Below are positions 1 to 6,540 of a stretch of DNA of 8,936 nt, piece after piece. The DNA lies in assembly GCA_045810285.1 (NCBI GenBank), contig JBJMWE010000370.1, forward strand, positions 1 to 8,936. Direction: 5' to 3'. Source of the stretch: Scleromatobacter sp045810285 (GTDB lineage: Bacteria; Pseudomonadota; Gammaproteobacteria; Burkholderiales; Burkholderiaceae_C). Numbering within the stretch: position 1 is the stretch's first letter; each line of letters starts with the position of its first letter. The notes under the pieces are model-generated. The model had not been told where the DNA came from and made no database searches. It saw only the letters and a list, made by a program, of their open reading frames with translations. Position numbers and translations under genes: made by a program.

Positions 1-371
1 AGCTGGGACACTTGTTCACCGGTCTGGGTGATCGGAAACGGGGTGCCATTGGGGTTCGGCGTATGAATATATACGGCGTCTCCAAAGCTGTCGCCCGGCG
101 TGATGGATGCAAACAGCTGGTACTCGCCTCGGTAGGCGCTTAGCTCTACCTGTGCCCGCCGGAACGCCTTCAACAGCACCGCTAGGTGGCGTCGCCGATC
201 GCGCCAACTTCGGTCGCCGAAGCCCTCCCAGTCAAAATGCTCGTGCGACAAATCGCACCATCGCTTACGTGCCATGTTGACTCGGTAGGCCCTCGCTTCA
301 CGCCAGAGGCGCGAATAGTAGCCGGCGTCAGGTCGTGTCGGCCGCGGCCGAATGACAGGTAACTTTCTCAT
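1..371 (-). CDS. hypothetical protein, truncated by the left window edge
   Basis: An open frame of 123 codons runs off the left edge, so the C-terminus is missing. The ATG at 371 is the first start after an in-frame TAG at 383-381. A second in-frame ATG lies at 275, and neither has a convincing ribosome-binding site. I prefer 371 because residues 18-38 (GYYSRLWREARAYRVN, then MARKRW) read as normal protein continuous with what follows. The visible part is rich in aromatic and charged residues: W38, H43, H45, W48, W56, a basic stretch RDRRH at 57-61, and TPNPNGTPFP at 103-112 after a predicted beta segment (DAVYIH). I do not recognise the family and assign no function. No signal peptide or membrane segment is visible. 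GC content is lower than in the neighbours: hand counts of the first two 60-base lines give 37 and 32 G/C. This is compatible with acquired DNA. Confidence 0.6.
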   Translation of the reverse strand, partial: MRKLPVIRPRPTRPDAGYYSRLWREARAYRVNMARKRWCDLSHEHFDWEGFGDRSWRDRRRHLAVLLKAFRRAQVELSAYRGEYQLFASITPGDSFGDAVYIHTPNPNGTPFPITQTGEQVSQ

Positions 372-421
372 CCGGCTACTCTACCGCCTGGAGATTGGGC
401 GCCTCAAAGCCGCCGTTGGCG

Positions 422-441
422 ACCGGCCGGTTTTGGCCGGT
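422..441. repeat. short inverted repeat (hairpin)
   Basis: ACCGGCC at 422-428 pairs with GGCCGGT at 435-441 around a 6-base loop GGTTTT. The stem is perfect over 7 bp. It lies about 50 bp upstream of the left-edge gene on the opposite reading direction and more than 300 bp past the PilZ stop, so a terminator role for either gene is unlikely. It could be a dispersed palindromic repeat or a protein-binding site. Function is unknown. Confidence 0.4.
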
Positions 442-590
442 TGCGGGTGTTCGCAGGCGATACCCGAAGTCGGCTTCCTGACCGCAAGCGGACACCCAGG
501 TCAACGAGAGAAAGGCCACATTACAGGATACGTCGCCGACGGGTCAGACGCCAGATCGACGGCCTGGCTGCAGGTCAGGGGCCGCACTTC

Positions 591-623
591 AGTCCGCTGC
601 TCCAGTCCGCTGCTCCAGTCCGC
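591..623. repeat. 13-bp tandem repeat, about 2.5 copies
   Basis: The unit AGTCCGCTGCTCC occurs perfectly at 591-603 and 604-616. It is followed by a partial copy (AGTCCGC) at 617-623. The unit is not a multiple of three and no gene covers it. It probably arose by slippage duplication in non-coding DNA. The copy number may vary between strains. Confidence 0.75.
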
Positions 624-744
624 CAGCGAAAGAGCGGTTCCGAAGAAGCGCTGCTCGCCTATACCTGAGGCTTGCACTGCCTGGACAAACCAAGAGTCGC
701 ACTCGGTGCAAACCTACGGTTCAAGTCATGCGCGAGCGCTCCGC

Positions 745-1254
745 TCAGTCCCGCAGCCGCCTGATCCAGCCCTTGACGACCTCGATGCCGGCCGGCGGTG
801 CCTGCCAGGTGCCGCCGCAAAGGACCTTGGCGCCCTGGACGACCGTGTAAGTCGTCCTGATCGTGCCCGTGACGGGCGTGGCCGCGCCGCCTCCTTCGAG
901 CGGCGGCGCGCCCATCTCGAAGTCCACCACGGTGTACGCGGGAATGGGCGCATCGCTGGTCAGGCCCACGCCGCCGTGCGAGACGTTGCGGACGTGGAGG
1001 TCGACGATGCTGCCATCGGGCAGGCGCATGCGCGCGGGCCACGAGACCGGGACGCGATGGTCGGTGCGCGAGTCCGGCGCATCCTCGGCGAAACCGCCGG
1101 ACGCCATCGTCGACTCGATCTCGGCCGCCAGGGCGGCCTCGGCTGCCTCTGCGGCTGCCAAGGCGGCGGCGGCCTCATCGGGCGACGGCGTCGACTCGGC
1201 CAGCGGCGCCAGATCGAACATGGCCGCGACGTCGTCGGCAGGTGTCGTGCTCAT
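745..1254 (-). CDS. PilZ domain protein (probable c-di-GMP receptor)
   Basis: The 169-residue protein has a low-complexity Ala/Glu-rich N-terminus (about residues 25-48) and a C-terminal PilZ domain (about 62-168). The two c-di-GMP-binding signatures are intact: RxxxR as R63-TDH-R67, and NxSxxG as N90-V-S92-H-G-G95. PilZ proteins change activity or partner binding when c-di-GMP binds, typically acting on motility, pili, exopolysaccharide or other envelope processes. No output domain, signal peptide or membrane segment is visible, so this is a cytosolic single-domain adaptor and its partner is unknown. The start at 1254 is the only ATG, GTG or TTG between the in-frame upstream TAG and the conserved domain. 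It has no Shine-Dalgarno sequence of its own. An 11-codon mini-ORF with a good ribosome-binding site ends at this start as ATGA, so translation is probably coupled. The amidase upstream is on the same strand, 127 bp away. Confidence 0.88.
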   Translation of the reverse strand: MSTTPADDVAAMFDLAPLAESTPSPDEAAAALAAAEAAEAALAAEIESTMASGGFAEDAPDSRTDHRVPVSWPARMRLPDGSIVDLHVRNVSHGGVGLTSDAPIPAYTVVDFEMGAPPLEGGGAATPVTGTIRTTYTVVQGAKVLCGGTWQAPPAGIEVVKGWIRRLRD

Positions 1255-1286
1255 GGGTGGTGGCGCAGGATGGTGTCGGCGGACAT
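1251..1286 (-). CDS. 11-residue leader mini-ORF coupled to the PilZ gene
   Basis: ATG at 1286 opens an 11-codon frame encoding MSADTILRHHP. It ends in a TGA (1253-1251) that overlaps the PilZ ATG (1254-1252) as ATGA. AGGA at 1297-1294 sits 7 bases before this ATG, a good ribosome-binding site, while the PilZ start has none. Visible in the sequence: the spacing, the overlap and the frame. Inferred: ribosomes initiate here and re-initiate at the PilZ start, making the peptide a translational relay or attenuator. An alternative is that a one-base sequence error or real frameshift separates a short N-terminal extension from the PilZ gene. The peptide itself may have no function. Confidence 0.45.
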   Translation of the reverse strand: MSADTILRHHP

Positions 1287-1323
1287 CGAAATATCCTAGC
1301 GCGAATGCACGCCCGAACGCCGC

Positions 1324-1352
1324 CTGCCGGCACGCTGCACGACGGCCGGCAG
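1324..1352 (-). terminator. hairpin after the amidase gene, possible weak terminator
   Basis: CTGCCGGC at 1324-1331 and GCCGGCAG at 1345-1352 form a perfect 8-bp stem with a 13-base loop, 30 bases past the amidase stop. No T-rich run follows on the minus strand, so intrinsic termination is doubtful. It may instead be part of the 5' leader of the PilZ transcript. Confidence 0.25.
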
Positions 1353-1381
1353 CGCACTATTTCGCGCGATCGGCACGTCCG

Positions 1382-2860
1382 TCATGGCGCGTGCGCCGCG
1401 ACATGGACGCGCGGCCGCTGCCCGCCGCTCCATCGGCCGTCCAGCGCCCGCTCGACCTGCGCCGCAAGCTGCAGCAGCAACCCGTCCTCGGCCTGCCGCG
1501 CCACGGCCTGGATGCCCAACGGCAGGCCGCTCTCCTGGAACGCCAGCGGCAGCGAGATGGCCGGCACGCCGCACAGGTTGGCGAGGGGCGTGTAGGCGAA
1601 ATTGCGCCAGAGGTGGTCGAACCAGTCGTGCACCGACGGGTTCGCGCTGCTGGTGAGGTAGTCGACGGCGCCGACCTCCGGCGTGGGCAGCGCGGTGACC
1701 GGTGTCAGCACGATGTCCCAGTCCTCCAGGAACGCGCCGAAGTCGCGCGAGACGCTGTTGAACTGCGCCTGCATGGCCGCGCGTTCGCCGTACGACGCAT
1801 GCAGGCCGGCTTCCCAGATCTTGACGTTGATCGGCTCCAGCAGGCCCGGCGGCGGTCGCTCGTACCCCAGGCGCGCGAGATGGCCCGCGATGACCTGGGC
1901 GAAGTTGCTGATGTAGCAGGTGGTCTGCGCGGCGAACGCGGCCCGGAAGTCCACCGCCGGCACCTTCCAGTCGACGTGATGTCCCAGGCCCTCGAGGAAC
2001 CGGCCGACGCGCCCGAGTTCGGCCACGAAATGCGGCGTGGCGCGATGGTCGCCCCATTCGTGGGACAGCGCGATGCGCAAGGGCGGCGGGTTCGCGCGAA
2101 TGAGTTCCCGGTACGGCCTGGACGGCTGCCAGAACGGCATGAACTCGCCCGGCGCGCCGCCGCGGCAATGATCGACGAAGGTGGCCGTGTCGCGCACCGT
2201 GCGGCTGTGGCAGCCCTGGATCGAGACCAGGCCCGAGAGATCCGACAGGCCGGGCGCCAGCGAGAACACGCCGCGCGACACCTTCAGGCCGATGTTGCCG
2301 GTGGCACCCGCGGGGATCCGGATGGAGCCGCCGCCGTCCGTCGCGTGCGCCATCGGCACGACGCCCGCGGCCACCACGGCGGCCGTGCCTGCCGACGAGC
2401 CGTTGGTGGTGAACGCGACGTTCCACGGGTTGCGCGTCACGTGGAGCCGGTTCTCCGCCGCGCTGCACACGCCGAACTCCGGCGTGGTGGTGCGGCCGAG
2501 GATGTTCAGGCCGGCGCGGCGCAGCCGCCCGGCCAGGAAGCTGTCCTGCGTCGGACGGTGGCCCTGCATCAGCATGGAGCCGAATTCCTGGCGCCGGCCC
2601 TTCAAGGTCGGCCCGAGATCCTTCATCAGGTACGGCGCGCCGGCGAACACGCCTTCGGGCCGCAGGCCGTCGCGCAGCGGGTCGGCCACGACGTCCTCGA
2701 AGACCTCGACGACCGCGTCGAGCGTCCCGTCGACGCGCGCGATCGCAGCGGCGGCCTGCGCCGCCAGTTCCGCGGGCGTGACCTCCCCCTTGCGCACGCG
2801 CTCGGCCAGCGCGACGGCGTCGTGCGCGGCCCACTCCTCCCAGCTCATCGCGAGCGTCAT
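1382..2860 (-). CDS. amidase signature family hydrolase
   Basis: A 492-residue amidase-signature enzyme of usual family length, cytosolic with no signal peptide. The Ser-cisSer-Lys triad is complete: K80 in APYLMKDLG, cis-Ser S155 in NGSSAGT, nucleophile S179 in DGGGSIRIPA. The intervals of 75 and 24 residues equal those of fatty acid amide hydrolase (K142, S217, S241), the family paradigm. The glycine-rich loop reads GSSAGT rather than the commoner GSSGGS. The C-terminal motif GVPAISLPLAFQESGLPLGIQ is typical. The general layout (PYLxKDL, TRNPWN, GSIRIPA) recalls 6-aminohexanoate-cyclic-dimer hydrolase-type amidases, but I cannot assign a substrate. GatA is unlikely because no gatB or gatC lies nearby. 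The start at 2860 follows GGGAAGG at good spacing. The frame is open further upstream to about 3211, but that extension is Arg/Ala-rich and lacks domain features. The gene is divergent from the lipoprotein gene over 190 bp. Confidence 0.9.
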   Translation of the reverse strand: MTLAMSWEEWAAHDAVALAERVRKGEVTPAELAAQAAAAIARVDGTLDAVVEVFEDVVADPLRDGLRPEGVFAGAPYLMKDLGPTLKGRRQEFGSMLMQGHRPTQDSFLAGRLRRAGLNILGRTTTPEFGVCSAAENRLHVTRNPWNVAFTTNGSSAGTAAVVAAGVVPMAHATDGGGSIRIPAGATGNIGLKVSRGVFSLAPGLSDLSGLVSIQGCHSRTVRDTATFVDHCRGGAPGEFMPFWQPSRPYRELIRANPPPLRIALSHEWGDHRATPHFVAELGRVGRFLEGLGHHVDWKVPAVDFRAAFAAQTTCYISNFAQVIAGHLARLGYERPPPGLLEPINVKIWEAGLHASYGERAAMQAQFNSVSRDFGAFLEDWDIVLTPVTALPTPEVGAVDYLTSSANPSVHDWFDHLWRNFAYTPLANLCGVPAISLPLAFQESGLPLGIQAVARQAEDGLLLQLAAQVERALDGRWSGGQRPRVHVAAHAP

Positions 2861-3050
2861 GTCGACCTTCCCGTGCTTGCGGACGGCCGCCGACCTCGGC
2901 ACCGCGCGTCCGGATCGTAACGCGGGCGCTGGGCCGCGCTGGCGGCATCGAATCGCAGTTGCCAAGTGCCACCGCTCGCCGCACACTCGGGAACACGACC
3001 CGGCGGCCCTCGCGGCGAGCCGCCCGCCCGGGCCTGGCAAGGATCCGGCC

Positions 3051-4274
3051 ATGATCGCGGCACCAAGATTCGAGACGGCGAGACGCCCCGGGGCGGCGCT
3101 GCTCCTTTGCCTGGCGCTGGCCGCCTGCGCGGATGCGCCCGGCCCCGCCCCCGCTTCCTCGCGCGAGGCCCTGTTCGACGACACCTCGTTCGCGCCGTCG
3201 TCCGAACGCATCGCCGCGTCCGACGTCTTCCAGCTCAGCCCCGAGATGCGGGCCTACCTCGAGTCGCGGGTGGCCGGGGATGCGAAGCAGCTCGGCGAAG
3301 CCCGCGGCCTGGTCGAGGCCCTGTTCCGGGACCGGCGGCTCAAGATCGACTACGACGCGGAGTTCACCCGCAACGCCGCCCAGGCCTTCGAGGCGCGGGC
3401 GGGCAACTGCCTCTCGCTGGCGATCGTCACCGGCGCGATGGCCCGGGAGATGGGCCTGGACGTGCGCTACCAGTCCGTGCGCACCAGCGAGCACTGGGAA
3501 CGCGACGGCGACCTGCTGGAGCTCGTCGGGCACGTGAACGTCTCGGTGGGCATGCCCATTGCGCGCGTGCGGAGCTGGGGGATCACCTCGGACCGCTGGA
3601 CGGTGGACTTCCTGCCACCGGCGGAGATGAAAGGCCTGGAGACGCGGCCGATCTCCGAGGCGCGCGTCACGGCGATGTTCATGAACAACCGCGCGGCCGA
3701 GGCCCTGGCGCACCAGCGCACGGACGACGCGTACTGGTGGATCCGCGGTGGCGTCGCCGCCGACCCGTCGTTCTCCACCCTCTACAACACGCTGGGCGTG
3801 ACCTACCTGCGCAAGGGCCTGCTGCCGCGCGCCGAGTCGGCGCTGCGCTATGCGCTGTCGCTGGCGCCCGACAGCGCCGAGTCCTGGAACAACCTCGCGC
3901 TGGTGCTGCGCCGCGACGGCCGCAGCGAGCAGGCCGCGGCGGTCGAGCGCGAGCACCCGCGCACGCGTGCCGCCGCCCTGGCGGCCGCCATCGACGACGG
4001 CATGCGGGCCAACGCGTCGGGCGACTACGGCCGCGCGCTCGAGCTGTTCAACCGCGCACTGCGCACATCGAGCGACAGCCACCAGATCCACTACCTGCTG
4101 GCGGTCACCTACCTGAACCTCGGCGACCGCCGCCATGCGATGGAACATCTGCGCGAGGCGGAGGACTACAGCCTGACCGCGCGGCAGCGCTCGGTCTACG
4201 CGTCGAAGATCGAGCTGCTGAAGTCGACGAAGAGCAGCTTCAGGCTGGATCCGGACGTGCTGCGGGCCAATTGA
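3051..4274 (+). CDS. lipoprotein with transglutaminase-like domain and TPR repeats
   Basis: The 407-residue protein starts with a lipoprotein signal peptide: basic n-region, hydrophobic 15-25, lipobox L23-A-A-C26. The next residue is Ala, not Asp, which favours outer-membrane sorting. Residues about 60-200 look like a transglutaminase/cysteine-protease-fold domain with a plausible triad: C120 in GNCLSLAIVTGAMAREMG, H161 in GHVNVSV, and D186 in WTVDFLPP. The C-terminal half holds about four TPR-type helical pairs near 215-240, 243-276, 277-305, 311-342 and 343-374, probably for protein-protein contacts. The enzyme class (protease, amidase or inactive scaffold) cannot be told from sequence. The start at 3051 has AAGGA 7 bases upstream and places the signal peptide exactly; longer in-frame extensions are antisense to the amidase gene. 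The gene stands alone, divergent from the amidase and convergent with the AraC regulator. Confidence 0.85.
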   Translation: MIAAPRFETARRPGAALLLCLALAACADAPGPAPASSREALFDDTSFAPSSERIAASDVFQLSPEMRAYLESRVAGDAKQLGEARGLVEALFRDRRLKIDYDAEFTRNAAQAFEARAGNCLSLAIVTGAMAREMGLDVRYQSVRTSEHWERDGDLLELVGHVNVSVGMPIARVRSWGITSDRWTVDFLPPAEMKGLETRPISEARVTAMFMNNRAAEALAHQRTDDAYWWIRGGVAADPSFSTLYNTLGVTYLRKGLLPRAESALRYALSLAPDSAESWNNLALVLRRDGRSEQAAAVEREHPRTRAAALAAAIDDGMRANASGDYGRALELFNRALRTSSDSHQIHYLLAVTYLNLGDRRHAMEHLREAEDYSLTARQRSVYASKIELLKSTKSSFRLDPDVLRAN

Positions 4275-4298
4275 CGCGGCGCGCCCGGGTCGCCGCGT
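4274..4298. terminator. bidirectional intrinsic terminator-like hairpin
   Basis: ACGCGGCG at 4274-4281 pairs perfectly with CGCCGCGT at 4291-4298 around a 9-base loop. On the plus strand the stem runs into TTT (4298-4300). The hairpin fills nearly the whole gap between the lipoprotein stop (TGA 4272-4274) and the AraC stop (TGA 4302-4300). That position suits a shared terminator for two convergent genes. The T-run is short, so efficiency is uncertain. Confidence 0.6.
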
Positions 4299-4299
4299 T

Positions 4300-5199
4300 T
4301 CAGGCGCCGCCGAGCCCCGGCATGGCGCGGAACGCATCGCGCGCCAGCAGCTTCGGATCGCCGCGCCGCAGCTCGCGCGGCGAGCAGCGCATCTCGCGGC
4401 GGAATGCGCGGTTGAAGTTCGACAGGTCGGCCCAGCCCGACGCATAGGCCACGTCGATGATCGGCAACCGCGTGTCGCGCAGCAGCGCGATCGCACGCTG
4501 CAGCCGCACGCGCATCAGGTACTGGTGCGGCGTGATGCCGATGGCCTGGCGGAAGACGCGCAGCAGGTGGAACGGGCTCAGGTCGGCGGCGTGGGCCAGG
4601 TCGTCGAGCGACATCTCCTGCGTCGCGTGCAGGTCCATGTGCTGCATGGCGGCGCGGGCGCGCTCGTCGTCGCGGGCGGTCGGCGTGGTGGGCGCGGTGG
4701 CGTGCAGCGCGCCGTGCACCGCGGCGATCGTCGCCAGCGCCGCCTCCTCCAGGGCGAAGCCTTCGCCGCCGGTGCCGCGCAAGGCCTGCAGCAGCGCCGT
4801 GGCGCGTGGCACGGGCGGCAGGCAGGCGCGGTCGAAGCGCGGACGGGCGCCCGACGCCCCGAGCGCCGACAGCACGCCGTCCAGCACCGGCGCTGACAGC
4901 GACAGCGCGACGCAATCGTCGCCAGTGCCGTCGCCGTCCTCGTGCGAGCAGGCGTAGCCGTCGCCCTCGTTGCCGAGCATCAGCCAGCCGGCGCTCAGCC
5001 GCGCGCCGCCGGCGCGGGTGCGGTAGGTGAATGCGCCGCGCTCGACGAGCGTCACCGAGAACGCCGAGTGCGCCTCCTCGACCGCCGGGTCGTCCACGCC
5101 CGCGCAGCAGCGGCAGTAGCGCAGCGCCAGTCCGCTCGCGCGCCGGACGTCGCGGTATTCGCGCTCCGCGGCGGGGGTATCGGGCGTGGCGTTGGACAT
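4300..5199 (-). CDS. AraC family transcriptional regulator
   Basis: A 299-residue regulator. The C-terminal DNA-binding domain (about 181-285) has the two expected helix-turn-helix units. The first is around 196-217 (SLDDLAHAADLSPFHLLRVF) and is followed by the GITPHQYLMRVRLQRAIALL connector. The second is around 245-267 (IIDVAYASGWADLSNFNRAF), followed by CSPRELRR. The N-terminal half (about 15-165) resembles the cupin-like sensor of AraC proteins (VERGAFTYRTRAGGARLSAGWLMLGN), with several Cys and His residues: C29, C31, C32, C84, H86, C96. These could bind a metal or sense redox state, but that is inference and the effector is unknown. The start at 5199 is an ATG without a strong ribosome-binding site. 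It is divergent from the DUF4331 operon over 111 bp, which makes that operon the obvious target. Confidence 0.92.
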   Translation of the reverse strand: MSNATPDTPAAEREYRDVRRASGLALRYCRCCAGVDDPAVEEAHSAFSVTLVERGAFTYRTRAGGARLSAGWLMLGNEGDGYACSHEDGDGTGDDCVALSLSAPVLDGVLSALGASGARPRFDRACLPPVPRATALLQALRGTGGEGFALEEAALATIAAVHGALHATAPTTPTARDDERARAAMQHMDLHATQEMSLDDLAHAADLSPFHLLRVFRQAIGITPHQYLMRVRLQRAIALLRDTRLPIIDVAYASGWADLSNFNRAFRREMRCSPRELRRGDPKLLARDAFRAMPGLGGA

Positions 5200-5211
5200 G
5201 GCGCGACTCTA

Positions 5212-5240
5212 GCAAAACGGGCACCGCAGTTTTTGCAAAG
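5212..5240. promoter_or_regulatory. candidate operator between AraC regulator and DUF4331 operon
   Basis: The 111-bp divergent region holds GCAAAA (5212-5217) and TTTTGC (5231-5236), an inverted repeat with a 13-base spacer. The 8-bp palindrome TTTGCAAA (5232-5239) overlaps the second arm. The same bases also give a direct repeat, GCAAAA at 5212 and GCAAAG at 5235, 23 bp apart, roughly two helical turns as is common for AraC-family half-sites. This is the only AT-rich patch in the gap. I could not find well-matched -35 and -10 boxes. Assignment to the neighbouring regulator is inferred from position only. Confidence 0.3.
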
Positions 5241-5310
5241 TATTCGTCGCCCCGCCTGCCTACGCTTCATCACCTCGACAAAGACGTCGCAGCAACGACA
5301 GGACGATTCC

Positions 5311-6540
5311 ATGAACAAGCTCCTCGCAGGACGCCGGCCGAGCACCGGCCTCGCGCTCGCCCTCGCCGCCCTCCTCGCCGGCCCGCCCGCCTCCGCGTCG
5401 GACCACCTCGACACCCCCACCGTGCTGGCCGACCCCGCCGCGGACATCGGCGACCTGTACGCCTGGACGTCGGCCGACGGGCGGCGGCTGAACCTGGCGC
5501 TCGACATCGTCGGGCGCCGCTTCTCCGACCAGGTGCAGTACGTGGTGCAGGTCGACAGCGGCGCGTCGTTCGGCCACACGTCGGCCAGCACGCGCATCGC
5601 CTGCCAGTTCGAGGTCGACGCCACGGCGAGCTGCTGGGCCGGCACGCAGGACAGCCTGCGCGGCGACGTCGCGGCGCCGCGCGGGCTGGACAGCCGCAGG
5701 CACCGCTTCCGCGTCTTTGCCGGGACGCGCGACGACCCGTATTTCAACAACGTGCGCGGCACGCGCGCGGCCCTCGACAAGGCGGCCGCCGCGCTGCGCA
5801 GCGGCGCCGCCACGCGCGACGCCAGCGGCTTCGCGCACTTCGACGAGGCCACACTGAAGGACATGCACGCAGCCTGGCAGCAGACCAGCGGCGGTCCGGC
5901 GGCCAACTTCCTGGCCGGCTGGAAGACCTCGGCCATCGTCGTGTCGATCGACCTGCCCGTGGTCAGCGCCGGCGGCCCGATGCTGGCGGTGTGGGCGCGC
6001 ACCGAGCGGCGCCAGCCTGCGCACGGCGCGCAGCCGCCGGCGGCCGGCGCGCCGATCGATCGCGTGGGCCGGCCGCTCACGGCCAACGCCCTGCTCGCCA
6101 CGGTGGGCGAAACCGACATCGCCGACGCGCTGAAGGAGGGCTACAACCGTGCCGACCCCGCGGGCTGGCAGGCCTTCGCGACGGAGATCGGCCGCAACCT
6201 GGCGTTGTATGACGGCTTCGACGGCGTCGCCGGCAACCAGTGGCTGGCCGAGGGCAGCCAGGACTCGCCCGTGCGCTACCAGCGCCTGGCCGCCCTGCTC
6301 GCCGACGACCGTCTCTGGATCGACAGCCGGCGCACCACCTGCGCCGAGTACCTGGCCGTCGAGCGCGCGGCCTTCGGCGCCGCGAACACCGACTGCGGCG
6401 GCCGGGCACCGAACGTGGACGTCAACGGCGTCTTCCGCTCGCTGCTGATCCGCGGCACGCCGGACACCTCGGACGATGGCGTCGACCACGACGACCACGT
6501 GCATTCCAACGTCGACTTCCCCTTCCTGGCGGCCCCATGA
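5311..6540 (+). CDS. DUF4331 family exported protein
   Basis: A 409-residue protein with a Sec signal peptide: basic start, hydrophobic 12-24, likely cleavage after ASA at 27-29. The mature protein begins SDHLDTPTVLADPAADIGDLYAW, which matches the DUF4331 N-terminal pattern of a His close to the new N-terminus followed by DPAAD-x-x-DLYA. Other family-like features are the YFNNVRG segment near 144-150, a central beta-rich region, and a C-terminal DVNGVFRSLLIRG then VDFPFL. Four cysteines in the mature part (C98, C108, C344, C362) could form two disulfides. The tail at 384-402 is dense in Asp and His (H393, H396, H398), so metal binding is possible but unproven. Family function is not established as far as I know. 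The start at 5311 has AGGA 7 bases upstream. It is the first gene of a two-gene unit, overlapping the TPR gene by 4 bp. Confidence 0.87.
   Translation: MNKLLAGRRPSTGLALALAALLAGPPASASDHLDTPTVLADPAADIGDLYAWTSADGRRLNLALDIVGRRFSDQVQYVVQVDSGASFGHTSASTRIACQFEVDATASCWAGTQDSLRGDVAAPRGLDSRRHRFRVFAGTRDDPYFNNVRGTRAALDKAAAALRSGAATRDASGFAHFDEATLKDMHAAWQQTSGGPAANFLAGWKTSAIVVSIDLPVVSAGGPMLAVWARTERRQPAHGAQPPAAGAPIDRVGRPLTANALLATVGETDIADALKEGYNRADPAGWQAFATEIGRNLALYDGFDGVAGNQWLAEGSQDSPVRYQRLAALLADDRLWIDSRRTTCAEYLAVERAAFGAANTDCGGRAPNVDVNGVFRSLLIRGTPDTSDDGVDHDDHVHSNVDFPFLAAP

Larger units (their letters stand above)
372..744. other. gene-poor intergenic stretch
   Basis: I see no credible gene in these 373 bases. 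Short open frames on both strands give Arg- and Ser-rich translations without domain features. The stretch contains a 7-bp hairpin near 422-441 and a 2.5-copy 13-bp tandem repeat at 591-623, annotated separately. Base composition resembles the truncated gene to its left more than the GC-rich genes to its right, so a compositional boundary lies near the PilZ stop codon. It may hold the promoter of the left-edge gene, but I cannot identify one. Confidence 0.5.

Noticed and set aside
711..735. GGTTCAAGTC resembling a tRNA T-loop
   Set aside because: The flanking bases do not form a T-stem, and no acceptor or anticodon arms can be built around it.
352..1299. 315-codon plus-strand open frame at the left
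   Set aside because: It crosses the gene-poor stretch and runs antisense through the PilZ gene, with no ribosome-binding site or recognisable domain.
863..2920. 685-codon plus-strand open frame
   Set aside because: It is antisense to the PilZ and amidase genes. The translation is low-complexity and Arg/Ala-rich, with no start context.
2959..2987. TTGCCA, 17 bases, CACACT as a promoter for the lipoprotein gene
   Set aside because: The first box matches at 5 of 6 positions but the second at only 3 of 6, too weak to annotate.
2861..3211. N-terminal extension of the amidase to an upstream start
   Set aside because: The extra residues are Arg/Ala/Ser-rich and overlap the divergent lipoprotein gene. 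The ATG at 2860 has a good ribosome-binding site and gives the usual family length.
1296..4496. Very long minus-strand open frame (over 1,000 codons)
   Set aside because: It spans two real genes and an intergenic region in another frame, its translation is Arg/Ala/Gly-rich without domains, and such frames are expected in DNA this GC-rich.
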